Positions 7,470-17,388 of a stretch of DNA of 64,000 bases are shown here, piece by piece. The translations under genes and the position numbers were made by a program. Origin of the DNA: JANXYW01 sp031400455 (GTDB lineage: Bacteria > Chloroflexota > Dehalococcoidia > DSTF01 > JACRBR01); the NCBI GenBank assembly GCA_031400455.1, contig JANNPX010000034.1, forward strand, positions 40,728 through 104,727, in the 5' to 3' direction. The stretch's first letter is position 1. Each line of letters begins with the position of its first letter. A model generated the notes under the pieces. The model had not been told where the DNA came from, made no database searches, and saw only the letters and a program-made list of their open reading frames with translations.

Positions 7470-9668
7470 ATGGCATCGGCACCCCACAAGGCTCGTTCGT
7501 CCGCCGGCTTGCTCGAACGCTGGGCGCGCTTCTCGTACCGCCACCGCTGGCCGGTGATCGGCACCTGGGTCCTCGCGCTTGTCGGCCTGCTGGCGGCGAA
7601 CTTCATGTTCTCCGGCGAGTATTCGTCAGCGTTCCGGGTTCCTGGATCGGAGTCACAGAAGGCGTTCGATCTGTTGGAGGAGCGGTTCCCCGCGCGAGGT
7701 GGGGATTCCGCGGACCTCGTCTTCGAGGCGCCGGGAGGCGTGGCGAGCACGGACGTACGCCGCCGCATCGAGGCTGTCGTCGAAGAGACACGCCAGATCG
7801 ATGGGGTCGTCGGCGTCGAGTCTCCGTTCGGCGACCCCCAGCTCGTCTCCACGGACGGTACGGTCGCGCGCACGGATGTCGACTGGTCGACGCGCAGCGG
7901 CGACGTGTCATCGACGAGCTTCGAACAGTTCATCGCGATCGTGGATGGGGCGAACGGCGACGGTTTGCGTGTCGAGACTGGCGGCGAAGTCGTGTGGCAG
8001 AACGAAGAGGTCGCGTTCGGCTCCGAGGCGTACGGACTGCTCGCGGCGGTGCTCATCCTGCTCATCGCCTTCGGATCTGTGATCGCCATGGGGCTCCCGC
8101 TTGGCGCCGCCGTCTTCGCTCTTGGTGCCGGCTTCTCGGTGATCGGACTGGGGGCGAACTTCGTTGACTTTCCGGAGTTCAGTCCACAGTTCGCGGCCAT
8201 GATCGGTATTGGCGTCGGTATCGACTACAGCCTGCTGATCGTTACGCGGTTCCGTGAGGGCTTGCACAGCGGCAAGAGCGTCGAAGAATCAGTCGTGCTG
8301 TCCGTGACGACGTCTGGGCGCGCGGTGATCTTTGCCGGCATGGTGGTGGCGGTGGCATTCCTCGGCCTGTTTCTGATGGGGCTACCGTTCGTCGCGGCGC
8401 TGGGCACCGCTGGCGCGATCGTGGTGATCTGCGCCGTGCTGGTCGGACTGACGCTGACGCCTGCGCTTCTTTCACTGACGGGTCGCCGTATCGATAGCCT
8501 GCGCGTGCCGTTTCTGCACGCCACAGAGGGCGTCGATCCGAAGAGCGTGTGGTACCGGCTGAGCGGAGCGATTCAGCGCCATCCGCTCCCGTACTTCCTT
8601 GGGACAACGGCTGTGCTTCTTGTGCTCGCCGCGCCGGCGCTCACCATGGACCTCGGGTTTACGGACGCCGGCAATACGCCGGAATCCCAGCACACGCGGC
8701 GGGCGTACGACTTGCTCACAAAGGGGTTTGGCCCCGGGTTCAACGGCAAGCTGATCGTTGTCGCCGACATCTCTCAGGGCGGGAGTGACCGCATCGCCGC
8801 TCTGCGCGACGCGATGGCGCGCGACGAGAACGTCGAAGAGATCGAGCCGACGAGGACGAACGGCGCCGGTGATACTGCGCTGATAGCCGTCATCCCCAAG
8901 ACGAAGCCGCAGGACAACACGACGAACCAACTGGTGCATCGGCTGCGTGCTGACGTGATTCCGCCCGTGATGGCGGGCAGCACCGGCGAGGTGTATATCA
9001 CCGGCGGCGTCGCCAGCTTCCTGGACGGACGCGATCGCATTACGTCTCGCATGCCGCTGCTGTTCGCCGGTGTGATCGGGTTGAGCTTCCTGCTGCTGAC
9101 GCTGGTCTTCCGCTCGGTGGTCGTCGCGGCCAAGGCGGCGATCATGAACCTGCTGTCGATCGGCGCCAGCTACGGCGTGCTGGTTGCGATCTTCCAGTGG
9201 GGATGGTTTGCCAACGTCATCGGCATCGAGAAGGGGCCGATCGAGACGTTCCTGCCGATGATGATGTTTGCGATCCTCTTCGGCCTCTCGATGGACTACG
9301 AGGTCTTCCTGATCAGCCGCGTGCGCGAGGAGTACTTGAAGACGCACGACAATGCGTCGGCGGTCAGCCACGGGCTAGCAGCGACGGCGCGCGTAATCAC
9401 CGCCGCGGCTGCGATCATGGTGGCGGTGTTCCTGACGTTCGTGCTGGGGGATGACCGCGTGATCAAGGAGTTCGGCATCGGCCTGGCTACGGCCATCTTC
9501 GTCGATGCGACGATCGTCCGGTTGGTGCTGGTGCCGTCGACGATGGAGCTGCTGGGCGATCGCAACTGGTGGCTCCCCGGGTGGCTCGACCGCATCCTGC
9601 CGCATGTCAGCTTCGAGACAACCGAGGAGGAACCGGTCGCAGTCAGCACGGCGGCCGGCGGTGGCTGA
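7470..9668 (+). CDS. MMPL family RND-type transporter
   Basis: This 732-residue protein has the double-repeat layout of MmpL/HpnN transporters: an N-terminal membrane helix, a periplasmic domain (about 60-180), five or six helices, a second periplasmic domain (about 370-510) and a final helix bundle. The proton-relay type motif appears as GIGVGIDYSLLIVTRFREG in the first half and FGLSMDYEVFLISRVREEY in the second. Such transporters export lipids or hydrophobic compounds by proton motive force. Length is typical of short bacterial members. ATG 7470 is preceded by CGGAGATCTAC. It appears to be a single-gene unit ended by a strong bidirectional hairpin at 9711-9740. Confidence 0.9.
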   Translation: MASAPHKARSSAGLLERWARFSYRHRWPVIGTWVLALVGLLAANFMFSGEYSSAFRVPGSESQKAFDLLEERFPARGGDSADLVFEAPGGVASTDVRRRIEAVVEETRQIDGVVGVESPFGDPQLVSTDGTVARTDVDWSTRSGDVSSTSFEQFIAIVDGANGDGLRVETGGEVVWQNEEVAFGSEAYGLLAAVLILLIAFGSVIAMGLPLGAAVFALGAGFSVIGLGANFVDFPEFSPQFAAMIGIGVGIDYSLLIVTRFREGLHSGKSVEESVVLSVTTSGRAVIFAGMVVAVAFLGLFLMGLPFVAALGTAGAIVVICAVLVGLTLTPALLSLTGRRIDSLRVPFLHATEGVDPKSVWYRLSGAIQRHPLPYFLGTTAVLLVLAAPALTMDLGFTDAGNTPESQHTRRAYDLLTKGFGPGFNGKLIVVADISQGGSDRIAALRDAMARDENVEEIEPTRTNGAGDTALIAVIPKTKPQDNTTNQLVHRLRADVIPPVMAGSTGEVYITGGVASFLDGRDRITSRMPLLFAGVIGLSFLLLTLVFRSVVVAAKAAIMNLLSIGASYGVLVAIFQWGWFANVIGIEKGPIETFLPMMMFAILFGLSMDYEVFLISRVREEYLKTHDNASAVSHGLAATARVITAAAAIMVAVFLTFVLGDDRVIKEFGIGLATAIFVDATIVRLVLVPSTMELLGDRNWWLPGWLDRILPHVSFETTEEEPVAVSTAAGGG

Positions 9669-9710
9669 GGAGTACAGCGGCGTGGGGCAGGTAGGTTTCG
9701 CAGACAAACA

Positions 9711-9740
9711 AACGGCCCGGAGCTTATGCTCCGGGCCGTT
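9711..9740. terminator. Bidirectional intrinsic terminator (MMPL gene / csp)
   Basis: A perfect 13-bp stem (9711-9723 with 9728-9740, loop TTAT) is followed by AGCTTTT on the + strand and TTTGTTTGTC on the - strand. It sits exactly between two convergent genes. Confidence 0.88.
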
Positions 9741-9761
9741 AGCTTTTGCCGTATCGGCGAA

Positions 9762-9974
9762 CTACGCGAGGCGGACGTTGAGCGCGCGGCTCTTGCTCGG
9801 GTCGCGGTCGTCCGCACCCTTGTCGAACTCCACCGTCTGGCCTTCGGAGAGGCTATCGAAGATGCCACCCTGGACCGCTGACGTGTGGAAGAAGATGTCC
9901 GCCGACTCGCCGTCCGGTCGGATGAAGCCGAAGCCCCGGTCCTTCGCCAACCGCTTGATTTGACCTGTTGCCAT
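9762..9974 (-). CDS. csp: Cold-shock domain protein
   Basis: A 70-residue CspA-type RNA chaperone. The RNP1 motif is DRGFGFIRPDG and the RNP2-like motif is ADIFFHTSAV; both bind single-stranded nucleic acid. The ATG at 9974 has AAGGAAAG at good spacing; longer in-frame starts exist but would add a non-homologous leader. A gap of more than 250 bases upstream may hold a long 5' untranslated leader, as is common for cold-shock mRNAs, but no cold-box could be identified by eye. The C-terminal half (DRDPSKSRALNV) is slightly divergent from CspA. Confidence 0.93.
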   Translation of the reverse strand: MATGQIKRLAKDRGFGFIRPDGESADIFFHTSAVQGGIFDSLSEGQTVEFDKGADDRDPSKSRALNVRLA

Positions 9975-10244
9975 GTTTTCCGTCTTTCCTTCCTTATCGC
10001 CGCAGTGATTCGCATTCCGGTAACAAGGGGTCACCGGCAGAACTACGACGTTCTACACATGATCATCCGCAAGGCATTCATTTGCCGTGTGGGCCTCATG
10101 TCCGTGGAGTCGTCGGGTGCTGCTTGCGGTCCGCTGTGGGCGGCGACCGGGAGGCGGCGGAGAGGACTGCGCGAAGAGGACTTACGCTACGAGGATAGCA
10201 GGTGCGGCGGCGCGCCACAACCACCCTGATGAGAATGAGGCGAA
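9975..10244. other. Non-coding leader region upstream of csp
   Basis: No gene is supported in this stretch. It should contain the promoter and leader of the leftward csp gene. I could not assign -35/-10 boxes with confidence. Confidence 0.4.
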
Positions 10245-10450
10245 CCACTAGGGATCGCAACTCGACACATGGCGCCGCCAGAGTGGCACAGCCGTCCCCG
10301 GCTGTGAGTGCTCCGGACCAGCCCGGCTCTACGGCGAAGCGGAACGAGCCACTAGGGATCGCCAATCGCCATGTGGCACCGCTAGAGTGGCACAGCCGTC
10401 CCCGGCTGTGAGTGCTTGGTGCCCGGCTCGGCCCTACGGCGAAGCCGAAC
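10245..10450. repeat. Two-unit tandem repeat, period about 104 bp, with internal hairpins
   Basis: Two near-identical units start at CCACTAGGGATCGC (10245 and 10349) and end near CTACGGCGAAGC. Each contains the hairpin CACAGCCG-TCCC-CGGCTGTG (first at 10287-10306). The array ends about 45 bases before pheS, so it may sit within the promoter/leader of the pheST operon. A single inverted copy of the hairpin part lies at 2432-2462. Confidence 0.85.
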
Positions 10451-10496
10451 CTCGGCCTATAATGCCGCACTTGGCGGTGCCGCGCGATGAGGCTTG

Positions 10497-11537
10497 ATGG
10501 CGAACGAGACGATCCTGAGGCTTCGAGATGACGCAATGATCGCACTGCGCGACGCGACGGATCAGCGCGGGCTGGACGAGTGGCGCGTCGAGTATCTCGG
10601 GCGCAAGGGGCGGCTGACGGGGGTACTGCGCGGGCTGGCGGACCTTTCGATCGATGACCGCAAGGAGCTGGGGGCGGCGTCGAACGCGCTCAAGCTCGAG
10701 CTGGAGGCGGCGTTCGATGCCCGAAGCGAGGAGCTGCGGCGCGCTTCTGTCGCGGCGTCGATCGAGACCGGCAAGATCGATGTGACGCTGCCGTCGCGGC
10801 CGCATCGGCGCGGCGGGTTGCATCCGGTGACGCAGTTGCTGCGGGAAGTGCTCGAGGTGTTCCGGTCGATGGGATTCTCGATCGTCGAAGGCCCTGAGGT
10901 GGAGCTGGATTACTACAACTTCGAGGCGCTGCGCATTCCGGCCGACCACCCGGCGCGCGACATGTGGGACACGATGTGGGTCGATCACGATATCGATGGC
11001 AAACGGCCGATGCTGCTGCGCACACACACGTCGCCAGCGCAGATCCGGATGATGGAGCAGCACGCGCCGCCGATCCGCGTGGCGGTGCCCGGCCGCGCGT
11101 ATCGCTTCGAGGCGACGGACACGACGCACGAGTGGATGATGACGCAGATTGAGATCCTGGCAATCGACGAGGGGATCACGCTGGCGCACCTGAAGGGCAC
11201 GCTGCTGGAGTTGATGCGCCGTCTTTTCGGGCGCGACCGCCAGGTCCGGCTGCAGTGTTCGTACTTCCCGTTCGTCGAGCCGGGCGCGGAGGTGGCGATG
11301 GACTGCTACGTCTGCAGCGGCAAAGGCTGCGCGACCTGCCACCAGAGCGGCTGGATCGAGATGGGCGGGGCGGGCATGGTCCACCCGGAGATCCTCGAGA
11401 ACATGGGCATCGACTCGAAGAAATACACGGGATTCGCCGCGGGCATGGGGCTGGAGCGCCTGGCGATGAACTACTTCGGCGTACCGGACATTCGCTACTT
11501 CTACCAGAACGATCTGCGCTTGCTGCAGCAGTTTTAG
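10497..11537 (+). CDS. pheS: Phenylalanyl-tRNA synthetase alpha subunit
   Basis: The 346-residue catalytic subunit charges tRNA-Phe. The N-terminal coiled-coil arm (about 1-95) is followed by the class II catalytic core: motif 2 region TLRTHTSPAQ-like RTHTSPAQIRMM, FYPFVEPGAE-like YFPFVEPGAEV, and motif 3 GFAAGMGLERLAM near the C-terminus. A cysteine cluster (CYVCSGKGCATCHQSG, about 270-285) is an extra zinc-finger-like insertion, which occurs in some PheS proteins. The ATG at 10497 follows GATGAGG; a TTG three bases upstream is less likely. A TATAAT hexamer sits at 10458-10463, but without a good -35. pheT follows after 9 bases, forming the usual operon. Confidence 0.96.
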   Translation: MANETILRLRDDAMIALRDATDQRGLDEWRVEYLGRKGRLTGVLRGLADLSIDDRKELGAASNALKLELEAAFDARSEELRRASVAASIETGKIDVTLPSRPHRRGGLHPVTQLLREVLEVFRSMGFSIVEGPEVELDYYNFEALRIPADHPARDMWDTMWVDHDIDGKRPMLLRTHTSPAQIRMMEQHAPPIRVAVPGRAYRFEATDTTHEWMMTQIEILAIDEGITLAHLKGTLLELMRRLFGRDRQVRLQCSYFPFVEPGAEVAMDCYVCSGKGCATCHQSGWIEMGGAGMVHPEILENMGIDSKKYTGFAAGMGLERLAMNYFGVPDIRYFYQNDLRLLQQF

Positions 11538-11546
11538 GACGAATCG

Positions 11547-13994
11547 ATGCGAGTCTCTCTCAAATGGCTGAGCGAGTACGTTGACCTGCGTCTTCCACCT
11601 GAAGATCTGGCCGCGCGGCTGACGATGGCCGGCCTGGCCGTCGATGCGATCGTGCGCGCGGGCGGCGACTGGGGTGACGACATCCGCGTCGCGCACGTCA
11701 CGGCGATCGATCCGCATCCGAACGCCGACAGGCTGCGCCTCGCGTCCGTCGATGCCGGCAGCGGCGAGACGCATCGCGTCGTCTGCGGCGCGCCGAACCT
11801 GGCGGTCGGGCAGAAGATCGCGTTTGCGACCGTCGGCGCGCAGGTGCGGGACGGCCACAGCGGCAAACCATCCGTGCTGAAGCCCGCAGTCATCCGCGGC
11901 GTCGAGTCGGCCGGCATGGTGCTGAGCGAGTACGAGTTGGGGTTGTCCGACGATCACGAGGGCATCCTAGTCCTGCCTGCGCACGCCGCGGTTGGCACGC
12001 CGCTGTCGGCGCTGCTGGGCGACACGATCTTCGAGCTGTCGGTGACGCCGAACCGCGCTGACTGGCTTTCGGTGTTGGGCATCGCGCGCGAGATCGCGGC
12101 GCTGACCGGCGAGACGGTGCGCGAACCGTCAACGGAGTACGCGCAGGACGGACCGCCGATCAAGGGGCGGTGTTCGGTCGACATCAAAGCGCCGGATCTC
12201 TGCCGGCGGTACATCGCGACGGTGATCACGGGCATCAAGCTGGGGCCGTCGCCGGAGTGGATGCAGGAGCGGCTGATCGCGCTGGGCCAGCGGCCGATCA
12301 ACAACGTGGTCGATATCACGAACTACGTAATGCTGGAGATCGGTCAGCCGCTGCATGCGTTCGACTACGACCAGGTTGCCGGGCACCACATCACGGTGCG
12401 GCGCGGCGGGGACGGGGAAGCGTTTACCACGCTCGACAACGTGGCGCGGACACTCACCAGCGACATGCTGGTGATCGCCGACGAGAGCGGCACCGTCGCC
12501 CTGGCGGGTGTTATCGGCGGGCTCGAGAGCGAGGTCACCGACAAGACGGTGAACATCCTGCTCGAGGCGGCGACGTTCATGGGGTCGAACGTGAGGCGGG
12601 CCGGCGCGGCATTGAAGGTGCGCAGCGAGGCATCGTCCCGATTCGAGAAGGGACTGCCGTCCGAGTTGCCCGCCGTCGCTTCGAAGCGGGCGACGAAGCT
12701 GCTGGTCGAGCTGTGCGGCGGCACTGCGGCCGCGGGCGTGGTCGACGTCTATCCGTCGAAAGCGCGAGAAACGCGCGTTGAAGTGACACGGCAGCGCATC
12801 GCGCAGGTGCTGGGCATCGATCCGCCGACGGCGAAGGTGCGGAGCGTGCTGACAGGCCTCGGATTCTCCGCGCGCTGGGTACCGCCTGACCGCTACGTGA
12901 TCCGCGTGCCGTACTGGCGGCCCGATGTGCGCATCGATGACGACATCGCCGAAGAAGTCGCGCGCGTCATCGGCTACGACGAGATCCCGGCGCTGCCGCT
13001 GGCGGGCGCTATCCCGGCGCCGATCGTGCAGCCGTTGCGGGAACTGCGCGAACGCGCGCGCGACGTGCTCGCGGAAGCGGGGATGCGCGAAGTGATCTCG
13101 TACTCCATGACGACGATGGAGGCGCTGACGCGCGTGCTGCCGAAGGAGTACCTGGCGATCTACCCGCCTTACCGGCTGGTGAATCCGATCACGGCCGACC
13201 ACGAATTCCTGCGTCCGACACTGCGTGCCAACCTGCTGATGACGCTCGCCTCGAACGTCCGCTACGAGAAGGGCGAGATCGCGATCTTCGAGACAGCGCG
13301 CACGTACGAGCGCCCCGATGAGCGGCTGCCGCAGTCGGGCCGCCCGTTCGGTGAGGAGGCGCTGCCTGTGGAGCGCGAGGTTGTCGGTGGGATCATCAGC
13401 GGCCGGAGATTCGATCGATGGGGCCGACCCGGCGACGAGTCGGTTGACTTCTTCGATGCGAAGGCGTACGTGGAGGCACTGCTGCGCGGCCTCGGCGCGT
13501 CAGCCGAATTCGTGGCCGTGCAGGAGTTCGCGCTGGCGCCGGGCCGTACCGCCGAGCTGCGCGTCGGCGATACGCGGGTCGGCGTTCTCGGCCAGGTGCA
13601 TCCCGACGTTGCGGCATCGTTCGAGGTCGAACAGGACGCGTTCCTGTTCGAGATTGTGCTCGACGATCTGCTGCCGCTGGTGTCGGCGCAGCGAAAGGCG
13701 TCGAGCGTGTCGCGATTCCCCGCCGTCGAGCAGGACCTCGCGCTGATCGTCGACGCCGACACGGCGGCCGGCGCTCTGCGGCGCATGATCGAGTCGACCG
13801 CGCTCGTGCGCGAGGCGCGCGTGTTCGATGTGTATTCCGGCGACCAGGTGCTCGCCGGCAAAAAGTCGGTGGCGTTCGCCGTCACGTACCAGTCCGACGA
13901 CCACACGCTGACCGACGATGAGGTCGGCAAGGCGCTGCGCAAGCTGCTCGAACGGCTGCGGCGCGAATTCGGCGCCGAGCTGCGCGGCGGCTGA
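11547..13994 (+). CDS. pheT: Phenylalanyl-tRNA synthetase beta subunit
   Basis: This 815-residue partner of PheS has the expected domain order: N-terminal EMAP/tRNA-binding-like domain (about 40-150, VCGAPNLAVGQKIAFATVGA), B3/B4 editing domain (about 215-390, with NNVVDITNYVMLEIGQPLHAFD), B5 DNA-binding-like domain (about 400-475), the class II-like core, and the C-terminal anticodon-binding FDX-ACB domain (about 715-810, FPAVEQDLALIVD). Length matches the family. The spacing of 9 bases after pheS indicates coupled expression. The ATG at 11547 gives MRVSLKWLSEYVDL, the canonical start. Confidence 0.97.
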   Translation: MRVSLKWLSEYVDLRLPPEDLAARLTMAGLAVDAIVRAGGDWGDDIRVAHVTAIDPHPNADRLRLASVDAGSGETHRVVCGAPNLAVGQKIAFATVGAQVRDGHSGKPSVLKPAVIRGVESAGMVLSEYELGLSDDHEGILVLPAHAAVGTPLSALLGDTIFELSVTPNRADWLSVLGIAREIAALTGETVREPSTEYAQDGPPIKGRCSVDIKAPDLCRRYIATVITGIKLGPSPEWMQERLIALGQRPINNVVDITNYVMLEIGQPLHAFDYDQVAGHHITVRRGGDGEAFTTLDNVARTLTSDMLVIADESGTVALAGVIGGLESEVTDKTVNILLEAATFMGSNVRRAGAALKVRSEASSRFEKGLPSELPAVASKRATKLLVELCGGTAAAGVVDVYPSKARETRVEVTRQRIAQVLGIDPPTAKVRSVLTGLGFSARWVPPDRYVIRVPYWRPDVRIDDDIAEEVARVIGYDEIPALPLAGAIPAPIVQPLRELRERARDVLAEAGMREVISYSMTTMEALTRVLPKEYLAIYPPYRLVNPITADHEFLRPTLRANLLMTLASNVRYEKGEIAIFETARTYERPDERLPQSGRPFGEEALPVEREVVGGIISGRRFDRWGRPGDESVDFFDAKAYVEALLRGLGASAEFVAVQEFALAPGRTAELRVGDTRVGVLGQVHPDVAASFEVEQDAFLFEIVLDDLLPLVSAQRKASSVSRFPAVEQDLALIVDADTAAGALRRMIESTALVREARVFDVYSGDQVLAGKKSVAFAVTYQSDDHTLTDDEVGKALRKLLERLRREFGAELRGG

Positions 13995-14299
13995 CGGGCA
14001 ACTCCCCCGACTCCCGATTGCCGTGAGCGACTGGTCTAGCGACCCGCCAGAACGTGATGGGATTCGGGCCGCATCTGGCGATTCACACTGATTCGACTGA
14101 TCCAACGCCAAGGTCTCGACGAACAACTCTCGGAATCCAATCGCACCTGTGCGAGCGAGGATGACCGCCTCGCGCGTCCGATTAGAGCCGTGCGCGCAAG
14201 GCGGGTCAGGAAAGGAGGCCCTTCCCCGGACAAGCCATTATCGGAATCTTGCCCCGCCAACGGCAACCCATCGGAAATTCACACAGGAGTATCAACTTC
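13995..14299 (+). other. Intergenic region between pheT and the DUF4331 gene
   Basis: No gene, repeat or known riboswitch was recognised in these 305 bases. A purine-rich AGGAAAGGAGG sits about 85 bases before the DUF4331 start without a following open frame. The region may hold the promoter and a long leader for the DUF4331 gene. Confidence 0.4.
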
Positions 14300-16005
14300 A
14301 TGTTCAGCATCAAACGGCTGACCAAGTACGGCTTCGTGCCCGTGCTGGCAGGCCTTGCCGTGGCGTCGTTCGTCGCTGTGGCGACGCGGCCATCGGCGCA
14401 GACGGAGGCATCGAGCCACCGCGAGGCGCCGCTCATCGGCAACGACCCGCAAGCCGACGCCACGGACACCTACGTCTTCATCGCCCCGGACTCGCCCGAC
14501 AAAGTGACGTTCGTCGGCAACTGGATCCCGCTGGAGGAGCCGGCGGGCGGCCCGAACTTCTACACATTCGGCGACGACGTCACGTACGACTTCGTTGTGG
14601 ACAACAACGGCGATGCGCTCCGCGACGTGACGTACGAGTTCAAGTTCAAGACCGAGATCATCGACAACACGACGTTCCTCGCGGCCACCGGCCCGATCAC
14701 GTCGCTGAACGACCCGGACTACAACATCCGGCAGTTCTACGACGTCATCCGCTACGACGGCTACTACCGGAACAAGACGGTGTTGGCGACGCATCTGCCG
14801 GTGCCGCCGAACATATAGGTCCGAAGTCGACACCAAACTACGACGCACTGGCATCAGCAGCGATCGTGACTCTGCCGAACGGCGGCAAGGTATTCGCCGG
14901 ACAGCGCGACGACCCGTTCTTCGTCGATCTGGGCGGCGTGTTTGATCTAGCGACGATCCGCCAGCTACCGGGTAACGCCGGAAACGGCATCGACAACGTT
15001 GCCGGCTTCAACACGCACTCGATCGTACTGCAGGTCCCCATCTCTGACGTGACGGAGTGCCGCTGCGAGCCGAGCACGTCAAGGGCGGTAACGGCGCGCG
15101 GCGCGCAGAACGCCCAGACGCCCACGCCGAAGGCCGAAGCGACGCGAGGCCGTGCGACGAAGACGGCACAGGCGTCCAAGACGCCGACCGCCTCCGCGAC
15201 GGCAGTGCCGGAGCCGACGGCTCAGGGGCCGAACGCCATCATCGGCGTGTGGACGGACACCTACCGCGATCGCGTGAGAGTGCTTAACCACGACGGATCG
15301 ACCACCGAATTTGGCGGCCGGATCAAGGTTTCTCGTCTGGGTAACCCGCTCGTGAACGAAGTCGTCATCCCCCTCGCCAAGAAGGACGCGTTCAATGCGT
15401 CGTACCCGTACGACGACGAGCAGTTCGGGCAGTTCGTGCTGCACTCCGACCTCGCGGCCAAACTGAATGCGGTGTACGCCGGCATTGTCAATCCGATTCC
15501 GGTCGATGGCCGCACCGATCTGGCGACCGTCTTCCTGACTGGCATCCCCGGCCTGAACCAGCCGCCGAACGTACGGGCGTCTGAGCAGCTCCGCGTCAAT
15601 CTGGCAATCAAGCCGGACAGTTGCGGCTCCGTGAAGCGGCTCGGGGCAATCGCCGGCGACAACTGCGGCTTCCCGAACGGCCGCCGGCTAGCGGACGACG
15701 TGACGGATGTCGCAGTGCGTGCGGTTGCGTGCGGCTACGGGTTTGCGCTGGGTCCGTGTCCCGCTGTCAACGCGCCGAACAGCCTGCTGGGCGACGGCGT
15801 TGATGGCAACGACAAGGCGTACCTCGCCTCGTTCCCGTACGTTGCCTCGCCGTGGAGCGGGTTCGCAAGCCCGCACAACACCACGCCAGTCGCCCCGATT
15901 GCCTCTGGCATCGGGGCCGCGGCCGTGGTGATCGCGCTGTTCGTGGTTGGTTCGCAGGTCGTCGCGCGGTTCCGCCGCGGGCGCCAGGCCACCATCGCGG
16001 AGTAA
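14300..16005 (+). pseudogene. DUF4331 secreted membrane-anchored protein, frameshifted
   Basis: Two frames together encode one DUF4331 protein of about 568 residues. The first part (14300-14818) starts after AGGAG, has a signal peptide (MFSIKRLTKYGF...), then the family hallmark SSHREAPLIGNDPQADATDT and ends at VPVPPNI with TAG. The second part continues from GPKSTPNYDAL in another frame through KVFAGQRDDPFFVDLGG and VAGFNTHSIVLQVPIS, a Thr/Lys/Ala-rich linker with PTPKAEAT (about 265-300), a C-terminal domain, and a membrane helix ending in an Arg-rich tail. Removing two bases from the ATAT at 14813-14816 would restore NIGPKSTP. The function of DUF4331 is unknown. It may be a real pseudogene, a slippage-prone site, or an assembly error; the intact downstream half favours a recent or artificial shift. 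Confidence 0.85.
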
Positions 16006-16010
16006 CTCCT

Positions 16011-16044
16011 CGCGGCGGGCGTCCATCGATGGGCGCCCGCCGCG
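16011..16044 (+). terminator. Strong GC hairpin after the DUF4331 gene
   Basis: An 11-bp stem CGCGGCGGGCG / CGCCCGCCGCG (16011-16021, 16034-16044) lies between the DUF4331 and TPR genes. There is no T tract, so it is a structured element more than a clear terminator. Confidence 0.4.
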
Positions 16045-16086
16045 AACCAATCGCGTGCCGAAGACTATCGAAAGCAGAGGGCTGGC

Positions 16087-17388
16087 GTGACGCTTCGACT
16101 CACCATGTTATTCGCAACCATCACGGTGTTGATGAGCGTGTTCGGCGCGCGGGCGCTACTGCGTTCCGACTTAGAGCCGACGGCGATCGCATCGCCAACT
16201 GTGAACACTGCCGCGTCGCGCATCACGAAGTTGGAGGAGCAAGTTCGGAAATCGCCTGACGATGTCGACCTGCTGACGAACCTTGCCGAGGCATATGCCC
16301 AGGGTGCGCGGGAGACGGGTGATCCCTCGTACTACACACGCGAAGACACAGCCGTCCGGCGAGCGCTCTCGCTCGAGCCCGGTAATGTGCGCGCCCTCAT
16401 CGTCGCTGGCGGGCTCGCGCTCGCCCGTCACGACTTCCAGGCCGCGCTCGAGCTTGGGGAGCGCGCGCGCGACATCGAGCCGACTATCGCCGCGTCTTAC
16501 GGCGTGATAACCGACGCGAACGTCGAGCTCGGGCGGTATGCGCAGGCGATAGTAGCGGCGCAGGCCATGGCAGACCGCCGTCCGGACTTCGCCTCATATA
16601 GCCGCATCTCCTACATCCGCGAACTGCATGGCGATATCGATGGCGCCATCGTGGCGATGGAGCAGGCCGTAGCCGCCGGATCGTCGCTCACGCGGGACCT
16701 CGTATGGGGGCGCGTGCTGCTAGGCAACCTCCGTCTCCAGAAGGGCGACGTCGACGGCGCCGCATCCGAATACACGCGCGCGTCGACCCTGCTGCCGGCC
16801 GATCCGAATGCGTTGTTCGGTTTGGCGCGGCTGGCGATCGCGCGCGGCGACCCCGCCGAGGCCGAGACGCGGCTCAAGGCGGCAAGCGCGCGCCGCCCAC
16901 AGGCGGAGTATGTCATAGCCCTCGGCGATCTGCTTTCGACGCAGGGTCGCACGCGCGAGGCTGATCTGCAGTACGACACGGTGCGTGCGATCCAGCAACT
17001 CTTCGTCGCGAATGGTGGCGATGCAGATCTCGAACTCACGCTATTCGATGCGGATCAAGGAGTCGACCCCGAGGCCACCTATGCGAGGGCTGCAGCGGCA
17101 TACGAGCGTAGGAGCAGCGTCTACGGGGCGGATACCGTCGCCTGGGCGGCCTACAAGGCTGGCCGCATCGATGACGCGCAACGATATATGGCGTTGGCCC
17201 AACGGCTTGGCACGCGCGATCCGCGCCTGGACTACCATGCGGGCGTCATCGCGCGCGCCGCAGGCGATATCGCTGCGGCGGCAGAATACTTGCGCGATGC
17301 AGTGGCGCTTGCGCCAGCTCTATCGCCCACATACGCGTCCGACGCCGTGATTGTTCTAGGAGAAGTCGAAGCGGAGGTCACGCGCTAG
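16087..17388 (+). CDS. Exported tetratricopeptide-repeat protein
   Basis: The 433-residue protein begins with a hydrophobic anchor or signal (LTMLFATITVLMSVFGARALL) and then has repeated helix pairs typical of TPRs, for example DVDLLTNLAEAYAQGARETGD, AALELGERARDIEPTIAASYG and DPNALFGLARLAIARGDPAEA. TPR proteins act as scaffolds for protein contacts. It lies 81 bases after the DUF4331 gene in the same direction, and DUF4331 and TPR proteins are, to my recollection, often neighbours, so a joint extracytoplasmic role is plausible. GTG 16087 was chosen with AGAGGG upstream; an ATG at residue 7 is an alternative. Confidence 0.82.
   Translation: MTLRLTMLFATITVLMSVFGARALLRSDLEPTAIASPTVNTAASRITKLEEQVRKSPDDVDLLTNLAEAYAQGARETGDPSYYTREDTAVRRALSLEPGNVRALIVAGGLALARHDFQAALELGERARDIEPTIAASYGVITDANVELGRYAQAIVAAQAMADRRPDFASYSRISYIRELHGDIDGAIVAMEQAVAAGSSLTRDLVWGRVLLGNLRLQKGDVDGAASEYTRASTLLPADPNALFGLARLAIARGDPAEAETRLKAASARRPQAEYVIALGDLLSTQGRTREADLQYDTVRAIQQLFVANGGDADLELTLFDADQGVDPEATYARAAAAYERRSSVYGADTVAWAAYKAGRIDDAQRYMALAQRLGTRDPRLDYHAGVIARAAGDIAAAAEYLRDAVALAPALSPTYASDAVIVLGEVEAEVTR

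Noticed and set aside
10434..11957. A 507-codon minus-strand frame opposite pheS.
   Set aside because: Shadow of pheS, with no family features.
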